DNA from: Rubellicoccus peritrichatus
Lineage (GTDB): Bacteria > Verrucomicrobiota > Verrucomicrobiia > Opitutales > Cerasicoccaceae
Direction: 5' to 3'
DNA length: 64,000 bases
Assembly: GCF_033100135.1 (NCBI RefSeq)
Contig: NZ_CP136920.1
Coordinates: 806,001 to 870,000 of the forward strand
Shown here: positions 51,656 to 60,752 of the stretch, piece after piece
Layout of the letters: each line of letters begins with the position of its first letter
How positions within the stretch are numbered: the stretch's first letter is position 1
The notes under the pieces: generated by a model
Told to the model about the DNA's origin: nothing
Databases searched by the model: none
What the model saw: the letters and a program-made list of their open reading frames with translations, nothing else
Position numbers and translations under genes: made by a program

Positions 51656-52669
51656 ATGAAATTTTTCTCAACGTGCTTACTTGCCGGACTGATTAGCCTG
51701 AGCCCATCGCTCAATGCTGCGGAATCTGATGGCGACTCCTTCGGCTTCATTTTTGAAAACGATATCTTTGGTGGTTCGGACAAGTACTACAGCAGCGGCC
51801 AGCAGCTCAACTTTTCCATGACCCTGGAATCAAGCTCGGACACCAGTGATCGCATTCAGTTTCTGGATCAAGACTGGTTGCCGTTTTATGGACGCCCCGG
51901 CGAGAGACGGGTCAACACCTTCACGTTCGGACAGCAAATCTATACGCCCGCGAATATCAGTATCGCCGCACCTCAACCTAACGATCGCCCATGGGCCGGC
52001 TGGCTGTATGGCAGTGCATTCTTTTCGAGAGCCAGTGAGGAATCTCTGACGACCTTTGGGGTCACTCTTGGCCTGGTCGGACCCGGCTCAGGCGCGGAAG
52101 ATGTGCAGAAATTCATCCACGAGCACATTACAGATTCTCCTGATCCAAAAGGCTGGGATAACCAGTTGAGTAATGAGCCTGGCATCATCCTGGCCTACCA
52201 GAAGACCTGGCGTATCGGAGCTGGTAATGCGGGTTCATTCGGCTGGGATGTCCTGCCCAATGCTGGTGCCGCAGTCGGCAATGTATACGTCCAGGCCAGT
52301 GGCGGCGGTATGTTTCGCTTCGGCTGGCGCCTGCCTCAGGACTTTGGCATAGGTGGCATCCGCCCCGGCTCTTCTACGACTCTGGCCCCGGACATATTAC
52401 CATTGCAAGACCCTGAAGGTTTCCGCTTTTACGGTTTCGCCGGCGGGCAGATCCTGGCAGTTGCGCACGATATTTTCCTCAATGGGAATACCTTCAAAGA
52501 CAGTGCCAGCATTTCAGCAAAACCCATCATCGGATACATACAGATCGGAGCAACACTGGCCTACGATAATTTCCGCTTCTCTTACCTTCAAAGATACTCA
52601 AGCAAAGAATTCAGAAACCAACCTAGCGGACAATGGCTGGGAGCAGTCACCGCAACGGTACAGTTTTAG
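51656..52669 (+). CDS. Outer-membrane LpxR-like lipid A deacylase (DUF2219)
   Basis: A 337-residue beta-barrel protein with a signal peptide (about residues 1-21). The N-terminus of the mature part has the family's FGFIFENDIFGGSDKYYSSGQQLNF pattern (seen as FENDIFGGSDKYYSSG), with DRPWAGWLYGS following. LpxR enzymes remove the 3'-acyloxyacyl chain of lipid A in a calcium-dependent way. The conserved Asn and Asp of the ENDxxxGxDxxYSxG block are present, as are SNEPGIILAYQKTWR and alternating C-terminal strands ending in Phe. It lies 104 nt after clpB and probably has its own promoter. Confidence 0.8.
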   Translation: MKFFSTCLLAGLISLSPSLNAAESDGDSFGFIFENDIFGGSDKYYSSGQQLNFSMTLESSSDTSDRIQFLDQDWLPFYGRPGERRVNTFTFGQQIYTPANISIAAPQPNDRPWAGWLYGSAFFSRASEESLTTFGVTLGLVGPGSGAEDVQKFIHEHITDSPDPKGWDNQLSNEPGIILAYQKTWRIGAGNAGSFGWDVLPNAGAAVGNVYVQASGGGMFRFGWRLPQDFGIGGIRPGSSTTLAPDILPLQDPEGFRFYGFAGGQILAVAHDIFLNGNTFKDSASISAKPIIGYIQIGATLAYDNFRFSYLQRYSSKEFRNQPSGQWLGAVTATVQF

Positions 52670-52688
52670 AATACAATCGTGAAACCCT

Positions 52689-53603
52689 TTATGTTTCATC
52701 AACATCATCCAACACCCCTGTGATCGCGACACCGAGAAGGAATGCCTGAGAGGTGTAATAAATCCAAACAAGAAAAACGACAAGTGTACTAGCGGCACCA
52801 TAAGCCGAAACAATGCCACTATGCTTTAAGTAAAGATTCAATAGCAGTCGACCAACTTCGAAAGTAAAAAGGATAAAGAGAACTCCGATCCACATGGACT
52901 TCCATGATGGCGCACGAACCGGCAGCATCCTGATGATAAGCACCGAGCCGACCACAATCAGGAGCCCGGCACTCAGATGACTGATCGCGATAGGCAGCCA
53001 GCTCAAGTCTCCAAAGTCAGGTAAAGGAATGGTACTCATCGCCATGATCACCCAGATGCCGAGCGCCATGACCAGTCCGGAACCAATAGTGAAAGTGACT
53101 GCATGAACGCGTCCGATGAGGCTGTTCTTAACTGCCTGCTTCATATCTGGGACATTCAACCCGAGGAGGCGATTAACACTGATACGCAACCGGACAAAAG
53201 TGAGAGAAGCCGCCCAAAGAAACATCACTCCTGTCAGGACGGTCGTGACCCAACCACCATCGACTTTTAAATGGTCGGTATTGACCAAGCCCAAAAGCGC
53301 TTTTGCTTCCTCCCCTGAAACAAATCCCTCAAGCCATTTTTGAGCTCCTTCCTGAGCACCGCTCGCACCAAGAAAATGTGAAGCTAACAGAACAGAAAAA
53401 ACAAGAATCGGAGCCAGCGAGAACATCGCATAAAACGATAACGCGGCAGACAGACCAAAGCCATCGGCCTGGACCCAATTTTGGATCACCTTCAAAGGGA
53501 TGCGCTTAAGGCCACTCACGGATGGCAAGGTGGAGACTTTTTCCACATCCGTCCAGCCCCGGATCACTTGTTTAATAAAAGCATCAACATAGCAGGTAAG
53601 CAA
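52689..53603 (-). CDS. YihY/virulence factor BrkB family membrane protein
   Basis: A 304-residue protein with about six transmembrane segments. The family pattern is visible in GFGLSAALSFYAMFSLAPILVF (in parts GFGLSAALSFYAMF and SLAPILVF, residues about 48-70) and in the C-terminal STLVVFLVWIYYTSQAFLLGV (seen as TLVVFLVWIYYTSQAF). The function of YihY proteins is unresolved; they are not RNase BN as once reported. No ATG exists near the 5' end, so it begins at TTG 53,603 or at an internal GTG such as 53,543. It converges on the LpxR-like gene and diverges from the PBP2 gene. Confidence 0.85.
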   Translation of the reverse strand: MLTCYVDAFIKQVIRGWTDVEKVSTLPSVSGLKRIPLKVIQNWVQADGFGLSAALSFYAMFSLAPILVFSVLLASHFLGASGAQEGAQKWLEGFVSGEEAKALLGLVNTDHLKVDGGWVTTVLTGVMFLWAASLTFVRLRISVNRLLGLNVPDMKQAVKNSLIGRVHAVTFTIGSGLVMALGIWVIMAMSTIPLPDFGDLSWLPIAISHLSAGLLIVVGSVLIIRMLPVRAPSWKSMWIGVLFILFTFEVGRLLLNLYLKHSGIVSAYGAASTLVVFLVWIYYTSQAFLLGVAITGVLDDVDET

Positions 53604-53699
53604 CTTTGCCCCTGCTATTCGGTTAAGAAAGCATGAAACATGAAAAGATTGGAACTCTGATCTCGAAAGCCCGGACTGATTCTATATAGTAATTAGACA

Positions 53700-55631
53700 A
53701 TGGGTTTGGTTCATCACTACCGGCAGTGGGAACCGCGCTTGAGACTGTTTTATGGTGTCATCGCGGGAATGTTTCTCGTGCTTGCCATCGGGCTGGCCTG
53801 GCGCCAGTTGATTATGCGCCCCGAGTACAAAGAAAAGGAGGATCGGCAAAACATGCGTCGCGTCATCCAGCCCGGCCCACGCGGCCGTATCCTTGACCGG
53901 CATGGTGAAGTGCTTGTTGATAATCGCCCCCGCTTTTCCGCAGTTGTCTCGTTGAAAGACCTTCGTGACGAATTTGAACGAGAGTACTCGAAACAGCTCA
54001 ATGAGAAACGGGAAGCGCACAAGGCGAGTGGCAGTGACAAGCCTTTCAAGTTTGACTGGGAAGAGCTGCGCTGGGAGTCACGCCAAGCCGTTTTACAAAA
54101 ACGCCTGGACAAGATTAATGAAATTCTGGGAACGGACGAAGAGCTGAGTGTTCGTGACCTGCAACGACACTTCTGGCATCGTCTGCTAATGCCATTCCCG
54201 CTGTTCAGCGATCTTACGGCAAACCAGTATGCGCAGCTGATCGAGCAACTGCCCCTTGGTTCGGATGTCTTTATTTATACGGATACCGCGAGATCTTACC
54301 CACATAATGACGCCGCAGCCCACACGCTGGGCTATGTCGTTTCAAAACGTGATCTCAAACAAACAGACGGCTTGCCCGGAGAGGACTTGAAGACATTCGC
54401 CTACAAGGGTGAAATCGGACGCAACGGCCTGGAACGCACTTTCGACGAACAACTTCAAGGCGAGTCCGGTGGTGAAATCTGGATCGTAGATCGCTTCCAG
54501 TTCCAATACGATAAACCCACTCTCGAAAAAGCGGCAAAGCAGGGAGAGGATCTCGTCACCAGCCTCGATATTAATATGCAGCTCGCAGCCGAAAAAGCAC
54601 TTGGGGACAAGACAGGTGCGGCTGTTGCTGTGGATGTCAAAACCGGAGAAATCATGGTTTTGGCCAGCAAGCCGGCCTACAACCTGAACGACCTTTCACC
54701 GTCCATTCCGCAAAGTGTTTTTAATGACATCGAAGCACGTGGTGCATGGCTGAATCGATCAGTCCAGGGGCTTTATCCTCCGGGCTCTACGTTTAAGATG
54801 ATCACAGCTATTGCTGCAATGCGCAACGGAGATCTAGAGTTCGACGACATCCTCGAATGCGGTACGCATTATCGCGTCGGACGACGCCTCTTCCCGGAAC
54901 ATAGTGGACGTGCTTTTGGGAATATCGCCCTCCCCTACGCACTACAAAAGAGCAGCAATACTTTCTTCTACCAGACTGGCCTCGATACGGGAATTGATAA
55001 CATAGCCAATGAGGCAAGGCGCTTTGGGCTGGATGAGCAAACCGGCATTCAACTACCGTTTGAAAGCAATCGTATGGTCGTCCCGGACAAAGCCTGGAAA
55101 AAAGAAACACAAGGCTTTGGCTGGGTTGGAGGCGATACCGCCAACGTTTCGATCGGCCAGGGCTATCTACTTGTCACACCATTGCAGATGGCGTCTTTTG
55201 CGGCGTCACTTGCCCGGGGCGAAACGCGGACAAAGCTCACGCTTTTGCACAATCCCGACCGTGGTGTCGTTGACCATGGAGGCGAAAAAATCGGCCTGAC
55301 CAAAGAAGAATATGGCGCCATAGTCCAGGGCATGGAAGCTGCCGTTGGCTGGGATGGAACAGCACGTTATGCAATGATTCCAGGTCACCGTCTGGCAGGA
55401 AAAACCGGTACGGCACAAGTAAAGAAAGATGGCAAGCCGCTTACCCTCGCCTGGTTCGTCGGTTTTGCGCCAGTTGAAGACCCGCAGGTCGCAGTTGCCA
55501 TCTGCGTCGAAGGAATGGTCGCTGGCGATAACTATGCCGGAGGAAAAACTGCCGCTCCAATCGCAAAAGCCATCTTTGAAGCTTACTTCGATCAGCTGCC
55601 AAGCAACGAGATAGTCGCCAACCTGCCATAA
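53700..55631 (+). CDS. mrdA: Penicillin-binding protein 2 (class B transpeptidase)
   Basis: PBP2 is the rod-system transpeptidase that crosslinks peptidoglycan during elongation. The 643-residue protein has an N-terminal transmembrane helix (about residues 17-38), the pedestal domain from GPRGRILDRHGEVLVDNRP, and the penicillin-binding domain with active-site motifs GLYPPGSTFKM (SxxK, about 363), KSSNTFFYQ (SxN) and AGKTGTAQ (KTG, about 565). No mreB, mreC, mreD or rodA is adjacent, in contrast to the usual rod cluster. The ferritin gene starts 50 nt later. The ATG has no visible Shine-Dalgarno. Confidence 0.93.
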   Translation: MGLVHHYRQWEPRLRLFYGVIAGMFLVLAIGLAWRQLIMRPEYKEKEDRQNMRRVIQPGPRGRILDRHGEVLVDNRPRFSAVVSLKDLRDEFEREYSKQLNEKREAHKASGSDKPFKFDWEELRWESRQAVLQKRLDKINEILGTDEELSVRDLQRHFWHRLLMPFPLFSDLTANQYAQLIEQLPLGSDVFIYTDTARSYPHNDAAAHTLGYVVSKRDLKQTDGLPGEDLKTFAYKGEIGRNGLERTFDEQLQGESGGEIWIVDRFQFQYDKPTLEKAAKQGEDLVTSLDINMQLAAEKALGDKTGAAVAVDVKTGEIMVLASKPAYNLNDLSPSIPQSVFNDIEARGAWLNRSVQGLYPPGSTFKMITAIAAMRNGDLEFDDILECGTHYRVGRRLFPEHSGRAFGNIALPYALQKSSNTFFYQTGLDTGIDNIANEARRFGLDEQTGIQLPFESNRMVVPDKAWKKETQGFGWVGGDTANVSIGQGYLLVTPLQMASFAASLARGETRTKLTLLHNPDRGVVDHGGEKIGLTKEEYGAIVQGMEAAVGWDGTARYAMIPGHRLAGKTGTAQVKKDGKPLTLAWFVGFAPVEDPQVAVAICVEGMVAGDNYAGGKTAAPIAKAIFEAYFDQLPSNEIVANLP

Positions 55632-55681
55632 GCTTAAAATCACCCTTGGCAAATACGCAAAATCAGGATTATCTGGAAGTT

Positions 55682-56179
55682 ATGAAGATTTCAGAAACCA
55701 TCCAAAGCGCCATTAATCAACAGATAGCTCACGAGCTGAATGCCTCATATCTCTACCTCGCCATGTCCGGCTGGTTTGATACGACAGTTTATTCAGGATT
55801 CTCCAAATGGATGCTGATGCAAAGCAATGAAGAGCGTGACCATGCCATGCGTTTCTTTAACTACCTTAACGACCGCAATGGTACTGTCGAGTTGCAGGCA
55901 ATCGACAAACCGGTGACTTCATTTGGAAACCCCTTGGCTGCATTCAAGCTCGCATTGGAGAGTGAAGAGAAGAATACGCGTTCTATCCATCAGCTTTACG
56001 ACATGGCCAACTCCGAAAAGGATTATGCGACCAAGCACTTCCTCAGTTGGTTTCTTCAGGAACAAGTCGAAGAAGAAAAGGCAGCCCAAGACTGGGTTGA
56101 TCGCCTTGAGATTGCCGGAGAGCACGTCAATGCCCTGATGCGCCTGGACGCACAGGCTGGTCAGAGAACCGGGGATTGA
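55682..56179 (+). CDS. ftnA: Ferritin (non-haem iron storage)
   Basis: A 165-residue classical bacterial ferritin that oxidises Fe(II) at a dinuclear centre and stores it in a 24-mer. Ferroxidase ligands are visible in NQQIAHELNASYLYLAM (first helix Glu), NEERDHAMRFFNYLN (Glu and His of helix 2), and QEQVEEEKAAQDW (Glu residues of helix 4). ATG 55,682 (MKISETIQS) is chosen because ferritins start there; a TTG 36 nt earlier gives a non-conserved extension. It is the second ferritin-fold iron protein in the window besides Dps. Confidence 0.93.
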   Translation: MKISETIQSAINQQIAHELNASYLYLAMSGWFDTTVYSGFSKWMLMQSNEERDHAMRFFNYLNDRNGTVELQAIDKPVTSFGNPLAAFKLALESEEKNTRSIHQLYDMANSEKDYATKHFLSWFLQEQVEEEKAAQDWVDRLEIAGEHVNALMRLDAQAGQRTGD

Positions 56180-56242
56180 GGGACCAACCAAGCTGGCAAC
56201 TTCCCCCTTGAAGCTCACTCAGATTCCACCCACACTTTCATA

Positions 56243-56698
56243 ATGAGAAATTTAGCCACTTGCCTTTTTTGTATCCTTACAAGTCTCCTCCTGTTAGGAT
56301 GCGGCAATTCCGACGAACCTGCTATTAAGGTCGACGAGGCCAAGGTCCCCAAACCAACTGACGAAAGCGGCAGCGTGCAACTAGCCAAACAGGATTTCAC
56401 CATTAAATTCTCTGCCCCCAGTCCTGCATGGTCTGTAAAAATCAGCGAAATATGGGTTGTGGGAGAAGAAATCTGGGTCATTTCAGATCTCTCAAAGAAG
56501 GATGGCATGGCTGCTCAGGTCATTACCGAGATCTCGGACTCAGTCACGGTAGAAGCACCAAAGATCGGTGTTGTCTATTACCTTGTTGGCCAAACAGGCG
56601 GATGGAAACCGGATGTACCTGGCGTTAAGTTGATTCTCAACAAGGATCAAATTGCAGCAGGACTCGAAAAAGGCTTTCAGATCTGGCCGAAAAGCTGA
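56243..56698 (+). CDS. Predicted lipoprotein of unknown function
   Basis: A 151-residue protein with a lipoprotein signal: hydrophobic residues 8-19 and a lipobox ending LLGC at Cys20, followed by Gly-Asn-Ser. It should be lipid-anchored in the periplasm or outer membrane. The mature part is beta-rich, with VKISEIWVVGEEIWVISDL and VGVVYYLVGQT-like strands (GVVYYLVGQTGGW). No family is recognised. It lies between ferritin and the DinG-type helicase, 22 nt before the latter, so the two may be co-transcribed. Confidence 0.7.
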   Translation: MRNLATCLFCILTSLLLLGCGNSDEPAIKVDEAKVPKPTDESGSVQLAKQDFTIKFSAPSPAWSVKISEIWVVGEEIWVISDLSKKDGMAAQVITEISDSVTVEAPKIGVVYYLVGQTGGWKPDVPGVKLILNKDQIAAGLEKGFQIWPKS

Positions 56699-56720
56699 CC
56701 TCAGCCTGGGCATTTAATCG

Positions 56721-58808
56721 ATGATCAACTTTGCCGAGGCCCCGTCTGGCCAATCGGACCCGGCGTTGGATATTGTTGCCCTCACGCAACAAATATTTGC
56801 AGAAGACGGCTGGCTCTGCTCAGCGCTTGAGCTGGAGCATCGCCCACAGCAGGAGGCAATGGCACTCTCATCGGCAGCCGCCTTTGCCAATAATGAGCCA
56901 TTGCTTTTTGAAGCCGGAACTGGCGTTGGAAAAAGCCTGGCCTATCTGATACCAGGCATACTTCAATCAGTTGTCAGCAAACGGCCATTCCTTGTCTCCT
57001 CGCATACGATCGCGTTACAGCAGCAAATTGAGAAGAAGGATCTCGCAATCTGCCGCCATCTTTTCTCCAGAGTCGAAGCCCTGAAGCCTTTCCGTGATTT
57101 TAAATTCAGCCTGCTGGTTGGAAGGGGCAATTACCTTTGCGGACACAGATTGGCTCGCGCGATTGAGACCAGAGTGGATTTGTTTGGAAATGCTCAAAGC
57201 GAGGAACTTGAGCGGATTGTTGACTGGGTTGGACAAACCAAGACAGGTATGCGGGAAGAGTTGCGCCCTTCTCCATCCATGGAAGTGTGGGACTGGGTCA
57301 ACGCCGATTCCAGTGCCTGCAACCGAAAACACTGCACTCCGGAAACCTGCTTTTTTCGCAGAGCTCAAGCCCAACGGGCCGAGGCTAATGTCATCATCGT
57401 TAACCATAGCCTGCTTTTCAGTTTGATTGCTGCAGGACTGTCACCCATGGGTGACTCACGTGGAGTGCTCTATACGAATGATTTTCTCGTTCTTGATGAA
57501 GCTCACACCATTCCTGACACCGCCACTGACCATTTTGGGATCAGTGTCAGTTCATTTGCGGTAGAGCGATTGCTCAAACGCCTCTATACCCATAAAGGGA
57601 AAAAGCCACGCGGGCTCATCGCCAAAATAGGTCGCCGTGATGACCAAATGGCAGTCCTCAAGGCACTGGCTGAAGCCGAAATCTTTTTTAACGATATTAG
57701 TCAGCGTATCCTTCGAAAAAATTCAGTCGTACGTTTGCATGAAGCGAATTGGGCCTCTCCGCAGATCGCCCGTCCGTTCAGCGATGTGATCCGTCGGCTG
57801 AAGATCATGGCCGATGATGACGGCAACAAGCAAGTTCGTGACGAACTGCGTGATCAGGCCAATCAACTCCACAAATACCTGATCGCGATCCATGAATGCA
57901 TCGAGTTGAAAGAAGAAGGCTGTGTCTACTGGTTGGAACGAGGCGGTCGCAAAGGCCAGCTTACCGTTCTCCGCTCTGCCCCAATTGAAATTGCCCCAGA
58001 GCTACGGACAACACTTTTTGAGCGCGATACTGGTGTCGTCTTAACCAGTGCAACCCTAACCAGTGCTGGTCGGATGGAGGCATTTCAGGAGCGAACGGGC
58101 GCCCACGGGCTTGAATCAGCGGTTGAAGCTTCTCCTTTCGACTATCAAAGCAAGTTGGAAATTTTCATCAGCAGTGATGCGCCACAGCCATCTGCCAGCC
58201 AGGGGCGACTCGATCTGGACTACCTCAGTGAAATGATCCGTTTCTGCTCATTGCAGGTCGAAGGGGGAACGCTTGTTCTATTCACCAGCTACTCCGACCT
58301 GGCCACAGTTGCAAGTGCCCTCAATGAGCCAATGCAGAAAGCTGGAAGGCTACTCTTATCTCAGGGAGGTGAACTCTCACGCTCTGAGCTGAAATCCGAC
58401 TTCATTGAAACTGGCAACGCCATCCTGCTTGGAACAGACAGCTTCTGGACCGGCTTCGACGTGCCAGGACCGGCGCTTTCCCAAGTCATTATGACGCGTT
58501 TGCCCTTTGACAATCCAGGCGACCCAATTCGCGAAGCCCGGGGAGAGGCCATCCAGCAAAAAGGAGGACAGCCATTCGCAGAAATGACGCTTCCCGAAGC
58601 AGTGATCCGATTCCGCCAGGGTGTTGGCCGACTGATTCGCTCCAACAGCGATTGTGGAATCCTAACGCTGCTGGACTCGCGTCTGTTGAACAAACCGTAT
58701 GGGAAGTGGTTTACAGAGAGCTTACCCAAGCATGAATTCACTGTATTAAACAAAAAGAACAGAAATGAAGCCTTTACCCCAGTCGCACATCGAATTTTTC
58801 GTAAATAA
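56721..58808 (+). CDS. dinG: DinG/XPD-type FeS DNA helicase
   Basis: A 695-residue superfamily 2 5'-3' DNA helicase. Walker A is FEAGTGVGKSLAYLIPG (about residues 63-79), the DEAH box is VLDEAHTIPD (about 258), and C-terminal motifs are ILLGTDSFWTGFDVPG (about 571) and FRQGVGRLIRS (about 634). Four cysteines between motifs I and II (LCGH, SACN, KHC and ETC) match the [4Fe-4S] cluster of DinG/XPD helicases. The role is in recombinational repair or removal of R-loops and G-quadruplexes, by family knowledge. The ORF is complete; no exonuclease domain is fused. Confidence 0.92.
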   Translation: MINFAEAPSGQSDPALDIVALTQQIFAEDGWLCSALELEHRPQQEAMALSSAAAFANNEPLLFEAGTGVGKSLAYLIPGILQSVVSKRPFLVSSHTIALQQQIEKKDLAICRHLFSRVEALKPFRDFKFSLLVGRGNYLCGHRLARAIETRVDLFGNAQSEELERIVDWVGQTKTGMREELRPSPSMEVWDWVNADSSACNRKHCTPETCFFRRAQAQRAEANVIIVNHSLLFSLIAAGLSPMGDSRGVLYTNDFLVLDEAHTIPDTATDHFGISVSSFAVERLLKRLYTHKGKKPRGLIAKIGRRDDQMAVLKALAEAEIFFNDISQRILRKNSVVRLHEANWASPQIARPFSDVIRRLKIMADDDGNKQVRDELRDQANQLHKYLIAIHECIELKEEGCVYWLERGGRKGQLTVLRSAPIEIAPELRTTLFERDTGVVLTSATLTSAGRMEAFQERTGAHGLESAVEASPFDYQSKLEIFISSDAPQPSASQGRLDLDYLSEMIRFCSLQVEGGTLVLFTSYSDLATVASALNEPMQKAGRLLLSQGGELSRSELKSDFIETGNAILLGTDSFWTGFDVPGPALSQVIMTRLPFDNPGDPIREARGEAIQQKGGQPFAEMTLPEAVIRFRQGVGRLIRSNSDCGILTLLDSRLLNKPYGKWFTESLPKHEFTVLNKKNRNEAFTPVAHRIFRK

Positions 58809-58903
58809 GGGGTCCATTCTCTATACCACTTTACTTTTAAGCCATTATGCCGTAAGACTATGTCAACTTTAGAATAGAAGATAGATCTTTGACCATTTAC
58901 CAG

Positions 58904-59635
58904 ATGCCTTCCTTACTTCAAGACCAACTCCGCGTGTTCGGCAAAACCGATCAAGGGTTGATGCGTAGCGATAATGAGGACAGCTTGTTCATCGACAGCA
59001 AACGCTCAGTTTTCGCCGTGGCAGATGGTCTGGGCGGCCTGCCCGAAGGCTCAATGGCAAGCGAACTCGCTGTCAAAACACTGGGAGATCACCTAAGGCA
59101 ATCCGATCCGAAAACACCATTGGATTTTAACAGCCTGTTTTTCAGCATCAACGAACGGGTTTTCCAAAAAGGACATCAGATCAGCTCCGAAATGGGGATT
59201 GGAACCACGCTTACCATTGCTCAGATTGAAGATAACCTGCTGCGAGTTGGCCATGTCGGTGACTCAGGATTGATCGTTTTTAACAGCCGCTCATGGCGCC
59301 AGGTCACCCACGATCACACCATGGCGCAGGAGATGCTGGATCGCCTTCTGCCAGGAGAACACGCTTTCATTCCCGAATATTTCTCTCATACATTGACCCG
59401 CTGCATCGGCCAGATGGCCCGAGTTGAGTCTGATTACTACGAATTTGAGCTCACTCTGGGAGACCGCATCCTGCTTTTCACCGATGGCGTGACTAAAACA
59501 ATGAATCTGGACGAAATCCACGACGAGATTCTCAAGGAAAACGATCCTGAGACATTCGTGACCCGAATCATTGATACAGGCAATGACCGCGGCGGGCCTG
59601 ACAATATTACCGCTATCGCTATTTACTGCGATTGA
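58904..59635 (+). CDS. PP2C-family serine/threonine phosphatase
   Basis: A 243-residue soluble PPM/PP2C phosphatase of the bacterial Stp type. Metal-binding and catalytic motifs are all there: DQGLMRSDNEDSLF (about residues 15-28), AVADGLGGLPEG (about 38-49), VGHVGDSGLIVF (about 113-124), LFTDGVTKTM (about 194-203) and GGPDNITAIAIY near the end. The ATG at 58,904 is used; a TTG 15 nt earlier is possible. No kinase gene is adjacent. A small TPR-like protein follows and may be translationally coupled. Confidence 0.92.
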   Translation: MPSLLQDQLRVFGKTDQGLMRSDNEDSLFIDSKRSVFAVADGLGGLPEGSMASELAVKTLGDHLRQSDPKTPLDFNSLFFSINERVFQKGHQISSEMGIGTTLTIAQIEDNLLRVGHVGDSGLIVFNSRSWRQVTHDHTMAQEMLDRLLPGEHAFIPEYFSHTLTRCIGQMARVESDYYEFELTLGDRILLFTDGVTKTMNLDEIHDEILKENDPETFVTRIIDTGNDRGGPDNITAIAIYCD

Positions 59636-59661
59636 GGCTGCATAGATTTCATCAAGCATCA

Positions 59662-59967
59662 ATGATTCCGGAAGTCCACAGACAGCGGTTCCAAAAGGAC
59701 CCGAACAATCCACTTTTTCGATTCAGCCTCGGGCAGGCACTTTTCAACGACGGACAGTTTGAGGAAGCAGCCGAGCACCTGACCTTTTGCTCAAACAGCC
59801 GTGACGACTGGATGCTGCCTAGAATACTCCTGGGCAAAGCACTCATCGAAACAGGCAACGATACAGAAGCCCGCCCGTATCTTGAAAAAGCTCTGGAGTT
59901 GGCAATTGCCCAACATCACGAAGACCCGGAAGCTGAAGTGCGGTCGTTGTTAAGCAATATGAACTAG
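59662..59967 (+). CDS. Small TPR-like protein
   Basis: A 101-residue all-helical protein resembling two to three tetratricopeptide repeats: LFRFSLGQALFNDGQFEEAAEHL, then MLPRILLGKALIETGNDTEARPYLEKAL. The 34-residue spacing and the Gly/Ala-Tyr-like positions fit TPR-type protein interaction. It begins shortly after the PP2C gene; with the TTG at 59,632 it would overlap it by 4 nt. Such a pair could mean that it is an accessory binding partner of the phosphatase, but this is inferred from position only. Confidence 0.65.
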   Translation: MIPEVHRQRFQKDPNNPLFRFSLGQALFNDGQFEEAAEHLTFCSNSRDDWMLPRILLGKALIETGNDTEARPYLEKALELAIAQHHEDPEAEVRSLLSNMN

Positions 59968-60047
59968 GTCGTGTTTTTCAAACCCTTGAATCGTTTGACC
60001 CAAGTTAAGACTTGGCAGCCGCATTATATGATGCATTACATCTCCAT

Positions 60048-60752
60048 ATGCTGAACCTCAGAAATCACCGCCCTGCCTTTTCACTCGTCGAACTACTTGT
60101 CTCTATATCGGTATTGGCGATACTTGGTGCCATCGCCATCAGCACGACCTTATCAGCCTTGGATAGTTCCAAAGCCACGGATGGTGTCAGCAAACTGAGA
60201 AGTATTGGGACTGCCATGAATCTTTATGCTGTGGATAATAGTGGCTATCTGCCTGGCAACGGATCAACCGGTCCGTTGTGGGAAGGACAACAGGCTACTT
60301 ATGATCCGAGTCGATCCGGACGGCTTGTCAGAGAATTAGCCCCCTATCTCGACTACCCGGAACTGGATACGAATTATTTGAACGAGGATTTCATTCCCAT
60401 CGCTTACTTCGATGCTGTTCCAGAATCCTCATTAGGCAGCTCACGTATTTATATCATGAACGAAATCGTGACCGTCAATGACATCGAGTACACACCTTTT
60501 GGCATTTCCGAAAACGCTTCCGAAGATGGGACGGCGAAAGCCGGCATGCAGCTAAACCAGGCAATTGAAACGTTCCCCACTGCATGGATGATGTCTGATG
60601 TCGACCAGCAACATCCCGAAACTGCCGGTGAAGGCTGGGCCTCAAGCACACCCAGTGAGCCTATCTACAGCGACTTTCGCAACGTCCTGTTCTTCGACGG
60701 ACGGGTTGAAGCCGTTTCAATCGATGACAATGAGTTTGCCTGGATCGATTGA
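60048..60752 (+). CDS. Pseudopilin with prepilin N-terminal methylation motif
   Basis: A 234-residue type IV pilin-like protein. The leader MLNLRNHRPA is followed by the cleavage/methylation motif AFSLVELLVSISVLAILG; Ala instead of Gly precedes the Phe, which is an uncommon but accepted variant. The body contains KLRSIGTAMNLYAVDNSGYLPG and the C-terminal NVLFFDGRVEAVS, the counterpart of the DGH motif. It is an orphan, like the one at 25.6 kb. Its stop codon directly abuts the stop of the convergent hybrid kinase within the palindrome TGATCA. Confidence 0.82.
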   Translation: MLNLRNHRPAFSLVELLVSISVLAILGAIAISTTLSALDSSKATDGVSKLRSIGTAMNLYAVDNSGYLPGNGSTGPLWEGQQATYDPSRSGRLVRELAPYLDYPELDTNYLNEDFIPIAYFDAVPESSLGSSRIYIMNEIVTVNDIEYTPFGISENASEDGTAKAGMQLNQAIETFPTAWMMSDVDQQHPETAGEGWASSTPSEPIYSDFRNVLFFDGRVEAVSIDDNEFAWID

